Shown here piece by piece: positions 1-11,810 of a stretch of 64,000 nt of DNA. The stretch spans positions 9,532,294-9,596,293 of the forward strand of contig NC_034012.1 of assembly GCF_000346465.2 (NCBI RefSeq), given 5' to 3'. The position numbers were made by a program, and so were the translations under genes. Below the pieces are notes generated by a model, which was given only the letters and a program-made list of their open reading frames with translations, had not been told where the DNA came from and made no database searches. Source of the DNA: Prunus persica (lineage: Eukaryota > Streptophyta > Magnoliopsida > Rosales > Rosaceae). Position 1 is the stretch's first letter, and each line of letters starts with the position of its first letter.

Positions 1-200
1 TTTTACAACAGCGGCAGCAGCAGCAGCAACAGCTCCCTGAAAATGCCGCAAATGTCCTTGAGTGATCTCCAGGTTTTTTATTTGAAAATCTTGCTGTTGT
101 TTTAAGGCAAATTTTCAATTTTTATCATGGAATTTGGCAAGTGAGCTTGGTCTTTGGCTTCATTTTGAGTTTGTATGTGCTGCTTCAGCTGAACTCGTGT
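1..200. other. Window edge with short CAG-type repeat
   Basis: The first ~35 bases are a run of CAG/CAA-like triplets that would encode poly-Ser, poly-Ala or poly-Gln depending on frame. One plus frame reads a Gln-rich stretch and stops near base 56, so this could be the last codons of a gene lying to the left. The evidence is too thin to assign a frame or family. Confidence 0.25.
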
Positions 201-1265
201 TAGACTGAGCTTTGGTAGTTTGGTTGTTAAATTATGTGGAAAATGGTGCAAGATTTCATATCTTTCAATCTGTTTGAATATACGAAATACCTATGTGTGC
301 AAATTGCTTTGGCTTCATTTTGAGTTTGATCAAATTGCTAGTCTGAGTATTCAGTGTACAAATTTGAATGGTAATGGGGATTTTGTCAAGATTTCGATTT
401 TGTATACATTTGTGCTTCTTTTGTGACATTTTCTCTCTAGCTTATAGTTTGATTCGGGCAATATACACCATTCTTGAGGATTTCTCAAGTAGTGAGATTA
501 TTGATATTGAGTAAGAAGGTGAGATTATGGGTGTGTGTGTGTGTGTGTGTTTGCGCATGGGCGCAGTGGGGGGTGCTATTGTGAATACCAAAGAGCTTTC
601 TCATCTTAGAATATGTATGTCTATTGAAGCTGTGGATTCTAATCCAAATCGAGGCGAATTTGTCATCTGTGAATAATGCTAGGTAAGAGTTCAGGCAGTC
701 TTTATCTAAGATGCTTTGCATAAGGTGGCTTGGGGTTCCCATAGAAATACCATAGCATGCGTGCTTCTGTTTATTCACTTTGTATAGTCATGCGTTGCAC
801 TATTTTATTTGTTGGTTATCAGAACAACTTACTCTTGAAGGTTCAAATTATACGTTAGTGGACCTTGTATTTTTGTAGATGCTACGTTAAACTATCTTCA
901 AGTATATAAGCAAGCATGTTTTTTAAGTTATTAATGAAATTGGAACTTAGTGCCAGTATGATAATAGGCGATATGTATGTGATTTGTAGGGCGGTGAGAG
1001 TCAGTAGTTTTCTACTGTTATGTCATGGATTTTGCAGCATGCTCCCTTTCAACTATCCTCGGATGCTTATGCATAATCAATTGGAGGTTCTAACTTCTAA
1101 CTTCACATAATGTAGCCAAAACCATGAGGCAATCACTTCACTGAGTTCTGCAACCTTCACTTAATGCAGGTGATATGTAATGCTAGTTTTCTTCAAAGTT
1201 TTCACTCAGTTTCTAAATAAATCTGTCCAAATGAGTTTCGTGATAACGGAGTTTGCAAAAATTAA
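201..1265. other. Non-coding stretch with a TG microsatellite
   Basis: No supported gene is visible. The short open frames here have no recognisable motifs. A perfect (GT)10 run occupies about 531-550. This may be 3' flank or intron of a gene left of the window. Confidence 0.4.
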
Positions 1266-1267
1266 GG

Positions 1268-1860
1268 GATGTCTACAACTGCTTTGAGATAGTTCTGTCA
1301 ATAGTGATTGTTTGAGTCTGACAGTCTGTTGGGTGCATATAGTTCTCTGTTGCAGCTAGATAGCTGGATGCAGTTTTTTATTTGAAAGCCTTGAGGGACT
1401 TTTGGAGCTGAAGCTTTCATGTTTGTTTTTGCCTTGATACATTCTTTTGTCGAACTATATCAACAAAGGTTATTGATTGGGCAGAATCATATCTGAATAT
1501 GTGGTCAGGATTTAAGATTTGACATTTCAAACTATTTTAAAGAACGTTTCATAGCTTTTAGATCAGCACAGGGAACATCTCTTCAAACCAGAGATTGGGT
1601 TCAGCCCTCAACAAATTCTCTAGAAAACCTCCAACCATATATAGGAATACAACAGCGGGTGTGCAAATAATGTCTTTGACTTTGCCACGTGCAAGAGATA
1701 AATCGAGGTCAGACGATTGCCATGTTTGGAAAAACAAACAATTGACCAGAGCATGTGCGAGGCTGGGCATCAGAATGTTTTACAGTTTTGCCTGGTGGCT
1801 GGCTGCATCAATGAGACAAAACGCCGCAAAGGCAAGTGAACGAGTTCTTATACAAATCTT
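1268..1860. repeat. Direct duplication, copy A
   Basis: This ~590 bp stretch is similar to 3865-4440, with small indels. Shared blocks include the sequence around 1372-1433 (matching 3963-4025), the 'gagattgggttcag' area near 1590 and the 'ggcaagtgaacgag' block near 1832. Copy B abuts the 5' end of the RLP pseudogene on the minus strand, so copy A may be a detached piece of that locus's upstream region. Confidence 0.6.
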
Positions 1861-1891
1861 CCCATGTTTTACAAGCTTCCTGTCAATCATT

Positions 1892-1999
1892 TTGAAGATG
1901 GATTGACACAGAAATCTTTGTTCCCTTTAACATTCTCACTACCCTTTGTCACTGAAAATGTTAAAGGGAACAAAGATTCCTGTGTCAATCCCTCTTCAA
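1892..1999. repeat. Foldback (inverted repeat), 47-bp arms
   Basis: The left arm 1892-1938 and the right arm 1953-1999 are reverse complements with about three mismatches, around a 14-base loop. A transcript from either strand would form one long stem. A single-sided relative of the left arm lies near 2236-2305. No transposon termini or target duplication were recognised at its ends. It may be a MITE relic or a small-RNA precursor; the sequence alone does not say. Confidence 0.75.
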
Positions 2000-2712
2000 T
2001 TAAGGAAAATACTTGCCTAATTCCCTAGAAGTAAAAACTCCTACTTTCCTGTCAATCATATTTTGATATGTGTGTAAAGATGTTTTGTGTTTTTGATGAG
2101 TTATTTTTGTGTAAGTGTCAAACTGTGATCTGTAAAAAACAGGAATGTCTTCTTCTAGAGATGGAGCGAAGCAGTGTCGTAAAATTAATATCTAGATCCT
2201 ATATAAACACGTAGATTTAACATTGTCAGGGCCCCAATAAGCTTCCTGTCAAGCATTTTCAAGATGGATTGATTCTTTTGACAGAGGAATCTTTGTTCCT
2301 TTATGAAATTAACGAAAACAATCATTTCAAGCAAGAAGAGCGTAAGACAAGCTGTACAAAAATTGGAAAGTGCAAAGAAAAAATAGATTGACAAGGAGAT
2401 TATATACGACCAATGTTAGCTCTTCCACCACCAATAAGAGAGTTGGGGCCGTACAGTCTTCAATTCTGGTATTTGTGCAAGAATATGCACAAGAAAAACC
2501 AAATTAAACTTTATTATCAGCATGATAATTATGGCAAACTTCATTATTATTAAAATCAAATGCCACAAATTTACTAATATGTGAGAAGAGTAGACACAAA
2601 TAAGAAGACATAATTATAAGAACAAATCACATCCGAAAAAGAAGACATAGTTATAAGAACAAGCACTGCCTTATTACATCAGGACACACAAAAGAAAAAA
2701 AGAAAAACCAAT
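2000..2712. other. AT-rich spacer
   Basis: No gene is seen. It contains a diverged half-copy of the foldback arm (about 2236-2305) and lies downstream, on the minus strand, of the RLP pseudogene's C-terminus. Confidence 0.4.
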
Positions 2713-3868
2713 CTAGCCTCTAAGCCTTCTTTTTATCATGTTGATGCGCACTAATATCATCACATAGAGCTTATGTTGTACGTTATCTATGAATTGAAAA
2801 AATGCAGATCTCCAAGTCTTGTTAATAATTAAAGAACCACATACTCCTCGAAATTCTACTATGAACCCCAACGCAGTGAAAATATAAAACCATGGAAGTT
2901 GATGACGCCCATTGTCCATGTTGTTCCTGTCATCTTCATCAATGCCCTTATTTGGTCCACACTTATTTGGAAGTAGAGCACCACAAAGTTTTAGGTTCCC
3001 CTCAAAGGCCGAAGCGTCAAAGCTTTAGATCTGAGTGCTTATTGGTATTGGTCCTTGGAGATTATTGTACGAGATATTAAATACACTCAAGAAATTAAGG
3101 CTCGCCAATGAGGATTGGATTTTTCCAAACAAAAGATTCACGGAGATATCCAAATTCTCTTAGTTCTTGAGTTTGGATATTTGGTCTAGAATGACGTCGG
3201 AGAAGTTGTTGGAGTGAAGAATCAACTGGCGAAGAAGCTGCAATTAGCCGATTTCAGTAGGTATATCACCATCTATGTTATTATTAGATAGGTCTATCGA
3301 TGCTCCAAAGAAAGACAACTTCCTCCATTGAAAACTTGGATTTGTGAGTACGCCCGAAAAGATAGGTAATTCAAATTCATAACTAGTGTTTTCTACTTGA
3401 GATGCAATATTAGGTTCATAAACCAACCTTGATAGTCTACAAAGTTGCTTTGGAAATTCACTTGAAATTCGGTTCTATGACAAGTCTAGACAAAGCAGCC
3501 TAGGAAGAGTCCCCAACCAACTTGGAATTGGTCTTATGATTTGATTATTACCCAGAGTCAAGATCTCTAGATTCTTGAGCTTTGAAAACTATAAAGGTAT
3601 TTGACCAGTAAAGTCAGAATCAGCCAAACTCAATAGCCGAAGATTTTGGAATCCGTCAAAATCAGCCATGTCATCATCAGATGGTGAATGTGTGAAGACT
3701 TTTGCAACTTCTCAATAACTTTATTGCCCCTGTGAGGTTGGTGAATCGGTTATAACCAAACGAGAGGAAGGACAAGGATTTCAATGAAAGAATCTCAGCT
3801 TGTATTTGTTCCTCTAGATGATTTCCACTCAATCCAATGGCTTTTAGGGACCTGATGTTTCTCCGCAT
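2713..3868 (-). pseudogene. LRR receptor-like protein (RLP) pseudogene, 3' part
   Basis: Read on the minus strand, successive frames give LRR pieces (such as LKAIGLSGNHL near 3845 and SIDLSNNNIDGDIPTEIG near 3290-3245). These are followed by the LRR-to-membrane hinge typical of plant RLPs (GNLKLCGAPLP-like, ~3000). A transmembrane segment with PWFYIFTALGFIVEF (~2890) and a short basic tail ending RRLRG before a stop at 2713 complete the C-terminus. RLPs of this type are plasma-membrane immune or developmental receptors without a kinase. The frame changes several times, stops interrupt it (for example after the SKLKN segment near 3160), and most of the N-terminal repeats are missing. It is therefore a truncated, decayed copy. 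The family is clear; the exact subfamily (Cf/EIX-like) is inference. Confidence 0.75.
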
Positions 3869-4440
3869 CTACAACTACTTTGAGATCATTTTGTGAACGG
3901 AGATGGTTTCGCGTCTGAAAGTCTGTTTGGTACATATATGCTGCAGTCATATTGTTCAAAGCAGTTTTTCATTTGAAAGCCTTGAGGGACTTTTGGAGTT
4001 GAAGCTTTTATGTTTGTTTTTGCCTAGAAACTTTGGGTCATTCATAGCAAACCTATACCTTTCCTATTTACTTCACTCCACGAATTAAGGGGTTTGGTTA
4101 GCCAGCACGGGGAAAATCTCTTCAAATTAGAGATTGGGGGTTGTTACATAAAGGCTTCATTCAATGTAGAACCCTCCAACAATTCTCTGGAAAACCTCCA
4201 ACCACAAAGATTTATATGAAGTTATGAACATAACAGTGGTTGAGCAAATAATTATTGTCTTGCCATGTGCAAGGGATAAATTGAGGTCAGATGTTTGAAA
4301 AACACAAAAACAAAAGCAGTCGACCAGAGCAGGTGCGATATATATGTTCGGCATCAGAATGTTACAGTTTTGCCTGTTGACCTCATCAATGAGACAAACC
4401 TCGCCGCAAAGGCAAGTGAACGAGTTCACATACAATCCAC
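3865..4440. repeat. Direct duplication, copy B
   Basis: Second copy of the stretch at 1268-1860, offset by about 2.6 kb. It starts at the broken 5' edge of the RLP pseudogene. Several substitutions and indels separate the two copies, so the duplication is not recent. Confidence 0.6.
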
Positions 4441-4905
4441 AACTATATTTAGAGAATTGAATTATTTTTATATTCTGAGTCGATATTTTTTTTTAACTCA
4501 AATCATTCTACTAGAACCTACAATATTGCGTCCGATCGAGACACACCTAACAATTTTCCGAGCCGCCCTTTCGTGCAAAGATTGACATGAAACTTCCTGG
4601 AAGGTAGAGAGTCACAATCCATCAACAGTAAACTGGGATTTAGAGATTGGATAATGGCTATAGTTGGTGATCTTGGGGAGTTTTTATTGCCACCATTTTG
4701 CTGTGGAACTTATTTCTACATACTTTTTTTTACGAGTGATGTTGAAGAGGGGGAAATCGAATTTAGAACTTTGTGCGCATAAGAAAATGCTCTTAACCAA
4801 GTACGTATGTGAAAAATACTTTCACATACTTTTAAATTCATCTATTAACTAGAAGCACGCATTCAGCTTACCCAAAATACTTAATTCATATAGAATGGTT
4901 CTACA
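4441..4905. other. Spacer before the retrotransposon
   Basis: No gene or repeat recognised. It ends at the 5-bp target duplication CGAGC (4906-4910) of the LTR element. Confidence 0.4.
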
Positions 4906-4910
4906 CGAGC

Positions 4911-6150
4911 TTGATAGATTCATATTTTGCATATATAATCTATCTTTATTTGCATTGTTTTCATGTGAAATTGGTTAGTTTAATGCGTTTGGTGAAGATT
5001 TTGTAGGAAATCATACCTAGCAAGGCTTTGGAGCAAATTGTGGGTATCGGCTGGACCCTTGAGAATACTTTCCTATTTTCCCTTTAAAACCCCAAAGCAA
5101 ATTCCCTCTTTGACTAAGCCGCATGTTACTTCCTTTTGAGAATAGGTCTTAGTTTTTCTAATATTCCTATTTTTCCTTTCCTTCCTAAATAAATATTATC
5201 TTCCTTATTTTTGGAGGAGTCCCTTGGCCTATAAATACAAAGCGTTAACCTAATAGCCAGGGCATCTTTTTTCCACCATCGTCTTCTCTACCATATTTTT
5301 CCACCAACTTTCATTCAACCAGAGAAATATCAGAGGAAGCCAAGAATTTGCTGCTGCATTATTTGAGGAGCTTTTGAAGGTGTTCCTGTGAAGATTCTGA
5401 AGATCAAGTCCATCGGCCAAATTGGTTTTATGACAATAATTCTCTTGTTTATATTTTCTTCTGTCATGAACTAATTTCCCTTGCTAGGGCTACGATGTAG
5501 CCTAACCTTGAATACTTAATTTCTATCGTTATATTAATTTCTGATTATTATCTCATGTTGAGTATTTGTTACTGTTCTTAATGATTTAAATATCTAGCTA
5601 GTATTTAATTGATGATCCAAGCGGAGACCGAGAGGAGATGTTTGGTGTTTGCTTCTTGTAACAAATACCATGACTTGAATGAGTGCCCGAGAGGGACTAC
5701 CATGACTCATGCAGTTTTCTTGTAGGTTCTCATAGAACTTAATGGGTTCTTGGTTTTCTAAATCCGTTGCTCGAGAGAGAATGGGTTGTTAATTGAGAAT
5801 ACTTTTGGTTGAGCCCGAGAGGGGATATCGAATGAATTAGGAGAAACCAACTGTCAGCATGGATAGTAATTAGGGTTAATTGGCTATAAGAATTAAGTAG
5901 AATTGGTTATGGTGAAGTCGGATGCTCTAGTGTCTCATCATCTTAATTTTCTATTGTTAATTAAATTGTTATTTTTCATAATTGTTTTAGTTTTCTTAAA
6001 ATTAATCAATCTTCTTAATCAACTGTTCAAATAAACTTATGCATTAATCATAATTGGTAGTTAATAGGAAATTACAGTCTTCGTGGGAACGACACTCTAC
6101 TTATTTCTATATTACTTGTATGGATTGTGCGCTTGCAATAATTTCACAAC
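4911..6150 (+). repeat. 5' LTR (1240 bp)
   Basis: It matches 13749-14988 over its whole length. It carries a TATAAATA box at 5230-5237. In the downstream half a CCGAGAGG-type motif occurs four times (about 5627, 5685, 5769 and 5813). The LTR should hold the element's promoter and transcript start. Confidence 0.93.
5230..5237 (+). promoter_or_regulatory. Putative TATA box in 5' LTR
   Basis: TATAAATA about 320 bp into the LTR is a good plant TATA box and the likely core promoter of the retroelement's genomic RNA. The same sequence recurs at 14068 in the 3' LTR, where it could drive transcription into flanking DNA. Confidence 0.6.
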
Positions 6151-6157
6151 AAGTTTT

Positions 6158-6176
6158 TGGCGCCGCTGCCGGGGAC
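6158..6176 (+). other. Primer-binding site, tRNA-Asp type
   Basis: TGGCGCCGCTGCCGGGGAC starts 7 bases after the 5' LTR. It closely matches the complement of the 3' end of plant tRNA-Asp, the primer commonly used by Athila/Tat elements. About one or two positions differ from the usual TGGCGCCGTTGCCGGGGAT. Confidence 0.85.
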
Positions 6177-6263
6177 TGTTTTATTTTGTATTAATATCAA
6201 TATATTTTAATTCTGAGTTTAATTTGAATTTCTTCTTTTTGTTTCAGGTACTTTGATCCGTAT

Positions 6264-9200
6264 ATGCACCGTTCTCGTACCCTAGAACTCACACCACTTG
6301 ACCCAGAAATCGAACGGACGTTTCATAAGCGGAACAAAGGAAACAAAAAGCACACTTTGGTGGAACCACCATCCACACCTATGGCGAAGGAAGCAGAAAG
6401 AGCAGTGGGGGAATTTGGCCCCCCAGTGGCAACTCCCTCAGCGATCCGACGTCCTGCTATTGCAGCCAACAATTTTGAGATCAAACCAGCCATGATCACC
6501 ATGCTGCAAAATTCATCCGTATTTTGTGGTCTACCGAATGAAGATCCCAACATCCATCTTGCAATATTTTTGGAGATTTGTGATACGTCCAAGTTCAATG
6601 GGGTAACTGACGATGCGATCCGTTTAAGGCTATTCCCCTTCTCTTTGAAGGATAAAGCCAAGCTTTGGTTACTGTCACAGCCACAAGACTCCATCCGTAC
6701 TTGGGATGATTTATCTAAGAAATTCCTTGCTAAATTTTTCCCACCAGCAAAAACAGCAAAATTTCGACAAGATATTATGTCATTCGCTCAATATGATAAG
6801 GAACCTCTATATGAAGCCTGGGAACGATTCAAAGATTTATTGCGCAAGTGTCCTCACCATGAGCTACCAACCTGGATTCAAGTTCAGACTTTCTACAATG
6901 GGTTGAGTCAAACAAGCAGGACACTAGTTGATGCAGCTGCTGGAGGGGCTTTAATGACAAAAACGGCTACCGAAGCATTTGAATTATTGGAGACCATGGC
7001 ATCCAACAACTACCAATGGCCGAGTGAGAGAATGAATTTGAAACCAGCTGGGGTCTTGGAAGTCAATGCTATGGCTTTGCTAACAGCACAAATTTCTAAC
7101 CTTACTAAAAAAGTTGATTCTTTAAGTGTTAATGCTATAAACACTAGTACTAATTTTGGTTGTGAACTTTGTGCAGGCCCTCATCCAAGTTCAGAGTGTA
7201 CCAAAGGGAACCCATTTGCGTCCGCTGAGCAAGTCAATCAGGTTGGAGAATTTAATCGACAAAGGAATAATCCTTATTCCAATACATACAACCCCGGTTG
7301 GCGAAACCATCCAAATTTTTCATGGAGCAACACTCATAATGTGCAGAGACCACCACCTGGTTTTCCGGCTCAAGAGAAGAAAATAAATTTGGAAGATGCG
7401 CTTACTCAGTTGACTATGTCTACCACCCAATTCATGACTGAAACAAAAACCCAATTTCAGAATCAGCAAGCTTCTATTCAGAATTTGGAAGTGCAAGTTG
7501 GCCAATTAGCTAATGTTATAAGTGGAAGAAACCAAGGAGTATTTCCAAGCCAACCTGAAGTTAACCCGAAAAATCAAGAACAAGCAAAGGCAATCACTCT
7601 TCGTAAAGGGAAGCAAGTAAATACAGCAGTCGACTTGGAACAAGAAGCATTACAGAAAGAAAAAGAAGCTAAGAAGTCTGCAGCGGAAATGGGGCATGCA
7701 TCTTCACCACCAATCACCACCACAGAAAAATCCCAAGAAGAAGAAAATTCTATACCAATTCCTTCTCCTCAACTGAAGCCATATGTCCCACAAATCCCTT
7801 TTCCGCAGAGGTTGAGAAAAAATAAAGTTGATGGGCAGTTTGCAAAATTCTTGGAGATGTTCAGAAAGTTACAGATCAACATTCCTTTTGCTGAAGCTTT
7901 GGAACAAATGCCAAGTTATGCAAAATTCATGAAAGACATTCTCTCCAAGAAGAGGAAATTTGGAGAGCACGAGAAAATCCAACTGACAGAAGAGTGCAGC
8001 GCCATCCTACAACGGAAGCTTCCACCAAAACAAAAAGATAGAGGGAGTTTTAAAATTCCATGCACTATTGGAAATAATTTCTTTGAAAGAGCTTTATGTG
8101 ATTTGGGTTCTAGCATTAACTTACTACCTTTATCTGTTGCTAAAAAGATTGGTATTGGTGAAATTAAACCCACTACTGTTTCTTTGCAGATGGCGGACAG
8201 GTCAATCACATACCCAGATGGAATTATAGAAGATGTTCTAGTAAAGGTTGATACACTCATATTTCCGGCGGATTTTCTGGTTTTGGATATGGAAGAAGAT
8301 TCTGACACGCAGCTAATTTTGGGCCGCCCATTCTTGATTACTTCACGCACTCTGATTGACGTAGAAGAAGGGTTACTAACTTTGAGAGTTGGGAATGAAA
8401 AAGCAACATTCAAAGTTTTTGAAGCAATTAAATTTCCAAGAGAAGCGGAGGATTGTTTTCACATGGAATTAATTGATGAAATTGCTTCAGACACATTTAA
8501 AAAGGAGAATCCGAGCCATCCATTGGAATCTACATTGGTCCATGTTGCTACCTCCCAAGATGACAACCCCATGGTTGCTGAATATGCCTTATATTTGGAT
8601 GCATCACAACCATACCATCCAAGGCAAAGGAATCAGTTCGAACCACTAGGAGCAGCACCTCCTAAGGCTGCCCCTTCTGTGATTGCTGCACCCACACTTA
8701 CTCTGAAGCCATTGCCAACACATTTGAGGTATGCTTATTTGGGAAATTCTGAAACTTTACCAGTTATTATTGCTGCCAATTTGAGTGAAACTGAAGAAGA
8801 AAAAGTATTACGGGTTTTGAGAAAATATAAAACTGCAATTGGGTGGACAATCGCTGACATCAAGGGTATTAGCCCTTCTATGTGTATGCATCGAATACTA
8901 ATGGAAGAGGAGCATAAGCCATCCGTGGAGCATCAACGTCGATTGAATCCCAACATGAAGGAAGTGGTTCGTGCAGAGGTATTAAAATTGCTTGATGCAG
9001 GTATTATTTACCCTATATCTGACAGCAGTTGGGTGAGTCCTACACAGGTTGTGCCAAAGAAAGGAGGGATGACTGTAGTAAAAAATGAAAATAATGAGTT
9101 AGTTCCAACAAGAACTGTTACAGGATGGAGAGTCTGCATAGATTACAGGAAATTGAATTTTGCAACCAGAAAAGATCACTTCCCGCTGCCTTTTATTGAT

Positions 9201-11612
9201 CAGATGCTAGAAAGACTTGCTGGGCATGCCTATTACTGTTTCCTAGACGGATACTCAGGATATAATCAAATTCCTATCGCGCCTGAAGACCAAGAAAAAA
9301 CGACCTTCACATGTCCATTTGGAACTTTTGCCTATCGCCGTATGCCTTTTGGGTTATGTAACGCTCCTGCCACTTTTCAACGTTGCATGATGAGCATTTT
9401 CTCGGACATGGTGGAGCGATTTATTGAGGTATTTATGGATGATTTCTCTGTTTTCGGTTCATCTTTTGATTCTTGTTTGGATAATTTGGCATTGGTGTTG
9501 GCAAGATGTGAAGAAACCAATTTAGTTCTCAATTGGGAAAAATGCCATTTTATGGTACAAGAAGGAATTGTGTTGGGGCATAAAATTTCAGCAAGAGGTA
9601 TTGAGGTTGACCGTGCAAAAATTGAGACCATAGAAAAGCTGCCACCCCCTTCTACAGTGAAAGGAATTCGAAGCTTCCTGGGACATGCTGGGTTTTATCG
9701 TCGATTTATAAAGGATTTCTCAAAAATTACAAAGCCTCTTTGCAAGTTGTTATTGAAGGATTCTGAATTCAACTTTGATTCAGACTGTTTGGAGGCATTT
9801 AATTTATTGAAGACAAAACTCACCACTGCACCAGTCATTATGGCACCTGATTGGGAATTACCATTCGAGATTATGTGTGATGCAAGTGATTATGCTATTG
9901 GAGCCGTCTTGGGTCAAAGGAAGAATAAATTACTACACGTAATTCACTATGCAAGTCGTACATTGAATGATGCCCAACTGAACTATGCCACTACGGAAAA
10001 GGAATTGTTAGCAGTGGTATTCGCATTGGATAAATTTCGTTCTTACCTATTGGGTGCGAAGGTAATTGTGTATACAGATCATGCAGCTTTGAAATTTTTG
10101 CTTGCCAAGAAGGAAGCAAAACCAAGACTAATTCGATGGGTTTTATTACTTCAAGAGTTTGATATTGAAATTCGAGATAAAAAAGGGTCTGAGAATGTGG
10201 TGGCCGACCACCTCTCTCGGCTAGTCCGTGAGGATGAAGTTATAGAAGATGTTGGGCCTATCCTAGAGACATTCCCGGATGAGCAATTATTTTCCATCTA
10301 CTCTGAGAAAAAATTCATCACCCCCTGGTATGCAGATTTTGTAAATTACCTAGCTTGTGGTATTCTTCCCCCTAATATGTCTTTTTATCAGAAAAAGAAA
10401 TTCCTATCATTGGTTAAACATTATTATTGGGATGATCCATATTTGTGGAAGCATGGTCCTGACCAAGTTATACGAAGATGTGTACCTGAGACAGAGATGG
10501 CTGACATATTATTGCATTGTCATACTTTGGCATGTGGAGGCCATTATGGTGCATCCAAGACTACAGCCAAGGTTCTACAATCTGGATTTTTCTGGCCTAC
10601 TTTGTTTAAAGATGCTCAAGACTTTGTTACAAGATGTGACCCTTGCCAACGTACAGGAAATATCTCTAGTCGAAACCAAATGCCCTTGAATAATATTTTG
10701 GAGGTGGAATTGTTTGATGTTTGGGGTATTGACTTCATGGGTCCGTTTCCAGCATCATATGGGAATTTGTATATTTTGGTTGCAGTGGATTATGTATCCA
10801 AATGGGTCGAAGCAGCTGCCCTACCCACGAATGACGCCAAGGTTGTGGTCAGATTTCTACGAAAGAATATTTTTACAAGATTTGGGGTCCCTCGTGCAAT
10901 TATTAGTGATGGAGGCACGCATTTTTGCAATCGTCAATTTAATTCCCTTCTTGCAAAATATGGCATCACCCATAAAGTATCTACTCCCTACCATCCGCAA
11001 ACTAGTGGGCAAGTTGAAGTTTCAAATAGGGAATTGAAGAAAATCTTGGAAAAGACGGTGAGTGCCTCTAGGAAAGATTGGTCATTAAAATTGGATGATG
11101 CACTATGGGCTTATAGAACGGCGTTCAAAGCGCCAATTGAGATGTCACCATATAGACTTGTTTTTGGGAAAGCATGCCACCTTCCGGTGGAATTGGAGCA
11201 TAAAGCGTTTTGGGCTATTAAAACGCTCAATTTTGACATGAGTTCAGCAGGGGAGAAGAGGAAGTTACAATTGAATGAGCTAGAGGAACTTCGAAATGAA
11301 TCGTATGAGAATGCGAAAATTTACAAGGACCGTACAAAGAAGTGGCATGACAAGCACATCTTGAAGAAGGACTTTTATGTGGGTCAAAGCGTTCTCCTCT
11401 ACAACTCACGGTTGAAACTTTTTCCTGGGAAACTTCGCTCTCGTTGGTCTGGGCCATTCACGGTGTTAACAGTGTATCCTTATGGGACAGTTGAAATCAA
11501 GAATGATCGTGACCGTACAACTTTCAAAGTTAATGGCCATCGACTCAAACCTTATGTGGCAGCTGCATTTCTTGAGGAGGAAACCACTGTCCTCCTCGAT
11601 GACCCCAAGTAA
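6264..11612 (+). CDS. Gag-Pol polyprotein of Athila-type retrotransposon (1782 aa)
   Basis: One uninterrupted frame encodes all replication functions. A retrotransposon Gag domain spans about residues 95-215. A Cys/His zinc knuckle starts at residue 300 (CX2CX3HX4C, one residue shorter than the canonical knuckle). The aspartic protease site is DLG at residue 613, instead of DTG or DSG, as is common in Athila. The reverse transcriptase spans ~880-1070 with the catalytic FMDD at 1057-1060. RNase H follows at ~1200-1320. The integrase has an HHCC zinc finger (~1415-1470), a core triad D1490, D1549, E1585 (D-D-35-E spacing) and a C-terminal GPF/Y-like region (about 1715-1745), with no chromodomain. 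The ATG at 6264 is the first in frame and lies ~90 bases after the primer site. No stop or frameshift is seen, so the element could be autonomous. Confidence 0.95.
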   Translation: MHRSRTLELTPLDPEIERTFHKRNKGNKKHTLVEPPSTPMAKEAERAVGEFGPPVATPSAIRRPAIAANNFEIKPAMITMLQNSSVFCGLPNEDPNIHLAIFLEICDTSKFNGVTDDAIRLRLFPFSLKDKAKLWLLSQPQDSIRTWDDLSKKFLAKFFPPAKTAKFRQDIMSFAQYDKEPLYEAWERFKDLLRKCPHHELPTWIQVQTFYNGLSQTSRTLVDAAAGGALMTKTATEAFELLETMASNNYQWPSERMNLKPAGVLEVNAMALLTAQISNLTKKVDSLSVNAINTSTNFGCELCAGPHPSSECTKGNPFASAEQVNQVGEFNRQRNNPYSNTYNPGWRNHPNFSWSNTHNVQRPPPGFPAQEKKINLEDALTQLTMSTTQFMTETKTQFQNQQASIQNLEVQVGQLANVISGRNQGVFPSQPEVNPKNQEQAKAITLRKGKQVNTAVDLEQEALQKEKEAKKSAAEMGHASSPPITTTEKSQEEENSIPIPSPQLKPYVPQIPFPQRLRKNKVDGQFAKFLEMFRKLQINIPFAEALEQMPSYAKFMKDILSKKRKFGEHEKIQLTEECSAILQRKLPPKQKDRGSFKIPCTIGNNFFERALCDLGSSINLLPLSVAKKIGIGEIKPTTVSLQMADRSITYPDGIIEDVLVKVDTLIFPADFLVLDMEEDSDTQLILGRPFLITSRTLIDVEEGLLTLRVGNEKATFKVFEAIKFPREAEDCFHMELIDEIASDTFKKENPSHPLESTLVHVATSQDDNPMVAEYALYLDASQPYHPRQRNQFEPLGAAPPKAAPSVIAAPTLTLKPLPTHLRYAYLGNSETLPVIIAANLSETEEEKVLRVLRKYKTAIGWTIADIKGISPSMCMHRILMEEEHKPSVEHQRRLNPNMKEVVRAEVLKLLDAGIIYPISDSSWVSPTQVVPKKGGMTVVKNENNELVPTRTVTGWRVCIDYRKLNFATRKDHFPLPFIDQMLERLAGHAYYCFLDGYSGYNQIPIAPEDQEKTTFTCPFGTFAYRRMPFGLCNAPATFQRCMMSIFSDMVERFIEVFMDDFSVFGSSFDSCLDNLALVLARCEETNLVLNWEKCHFMVQEGIVLGHKISARGIEVDRAKIETIEKLPPPSTVKGIRSFLGHAGFYRRFIKDFSKITKPLCKLLLKDSEFNFDSDCLEAFNLLKTKLTTAPVIMAPDWELPFEIMCDASDYAIGAVLGQRKNKLLHVIHYASRTLNDAQLNYATTEKELLAVVFALDKFRSYLLGAKVIVYTDHAALKFLLAKKEAKPRLIRWVLLLQEFDIEIRDKKGSENVVADHLSRLVREDEVIEDVGPILETFPDEQLFSIYSEKKFITPWYADFVNYLACGILPPNMSFYQKKKFLSLVKHYYWDDPYLWKHGPDQVIRRCVPETEMADILLHCHTLACGGHYGASKTTAKVLQSGFFWPTLFKDAQDFVTRCDPCQRTGNISSRNQMPLNNILEVELFDVWGIDFMGPFPASYGNLYILVAVDYVSKWVEAAALPTNDAKVVVRFLRKNIFTRFGVPRAIISDGGTHFCNRQFNSLLAKYGITHKVSTPYHPQTSGQVEVSNRELKKILEKTVSASRKDWSLKLDDALWAYRTAFKAPIEMSPYRLVFGKACHLPVELEHKAFWAIKTLNFDMSSAGEKRKLQLNELEELRNESYENAKIYKDRTKKWHDKHILKKDFYVGQSVLLYNSRLKLFPGKLRSRWSGPFTVLTVYPYGTVEIKNDRDRTTFKVNGHRLKPYVAAAFLEEETTVLLDDPK

Positions 11613-11769
11613 ACGCATCCTAAGGTCGGGCTATTGACTCTAAACTAAGCGCTTGTTGGCAGGCAACCCAACTAGGTACCTTCATTCCTTATCTTTTTAA
11701 TTTTTATTTGTGTGTTTCCCTCATTCATTTCTTTTACTATTCTTTGTCCTTGCTTCTATTTCCTTTTTA

Positions 11770-11810
11770 AAACATTGAGGACAATGTTTCGTTTAGGTTT
11801 GAGGCGGGTA
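11770..11810 (+). other. Internal hairpin plus polypurine-like motif
   Basis: AAACATTG and CAATGTTT (8-bp arms) flank the loop AGGA; about 7 bases later comes AGGTTTGAGGCGGG. Related plant gypsy elements carry an ATTGAGGACAATG motif next to a purine tract here, so this is probably a central or ancestral polypurine site. That role is inferred. Confidence 0.6.
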
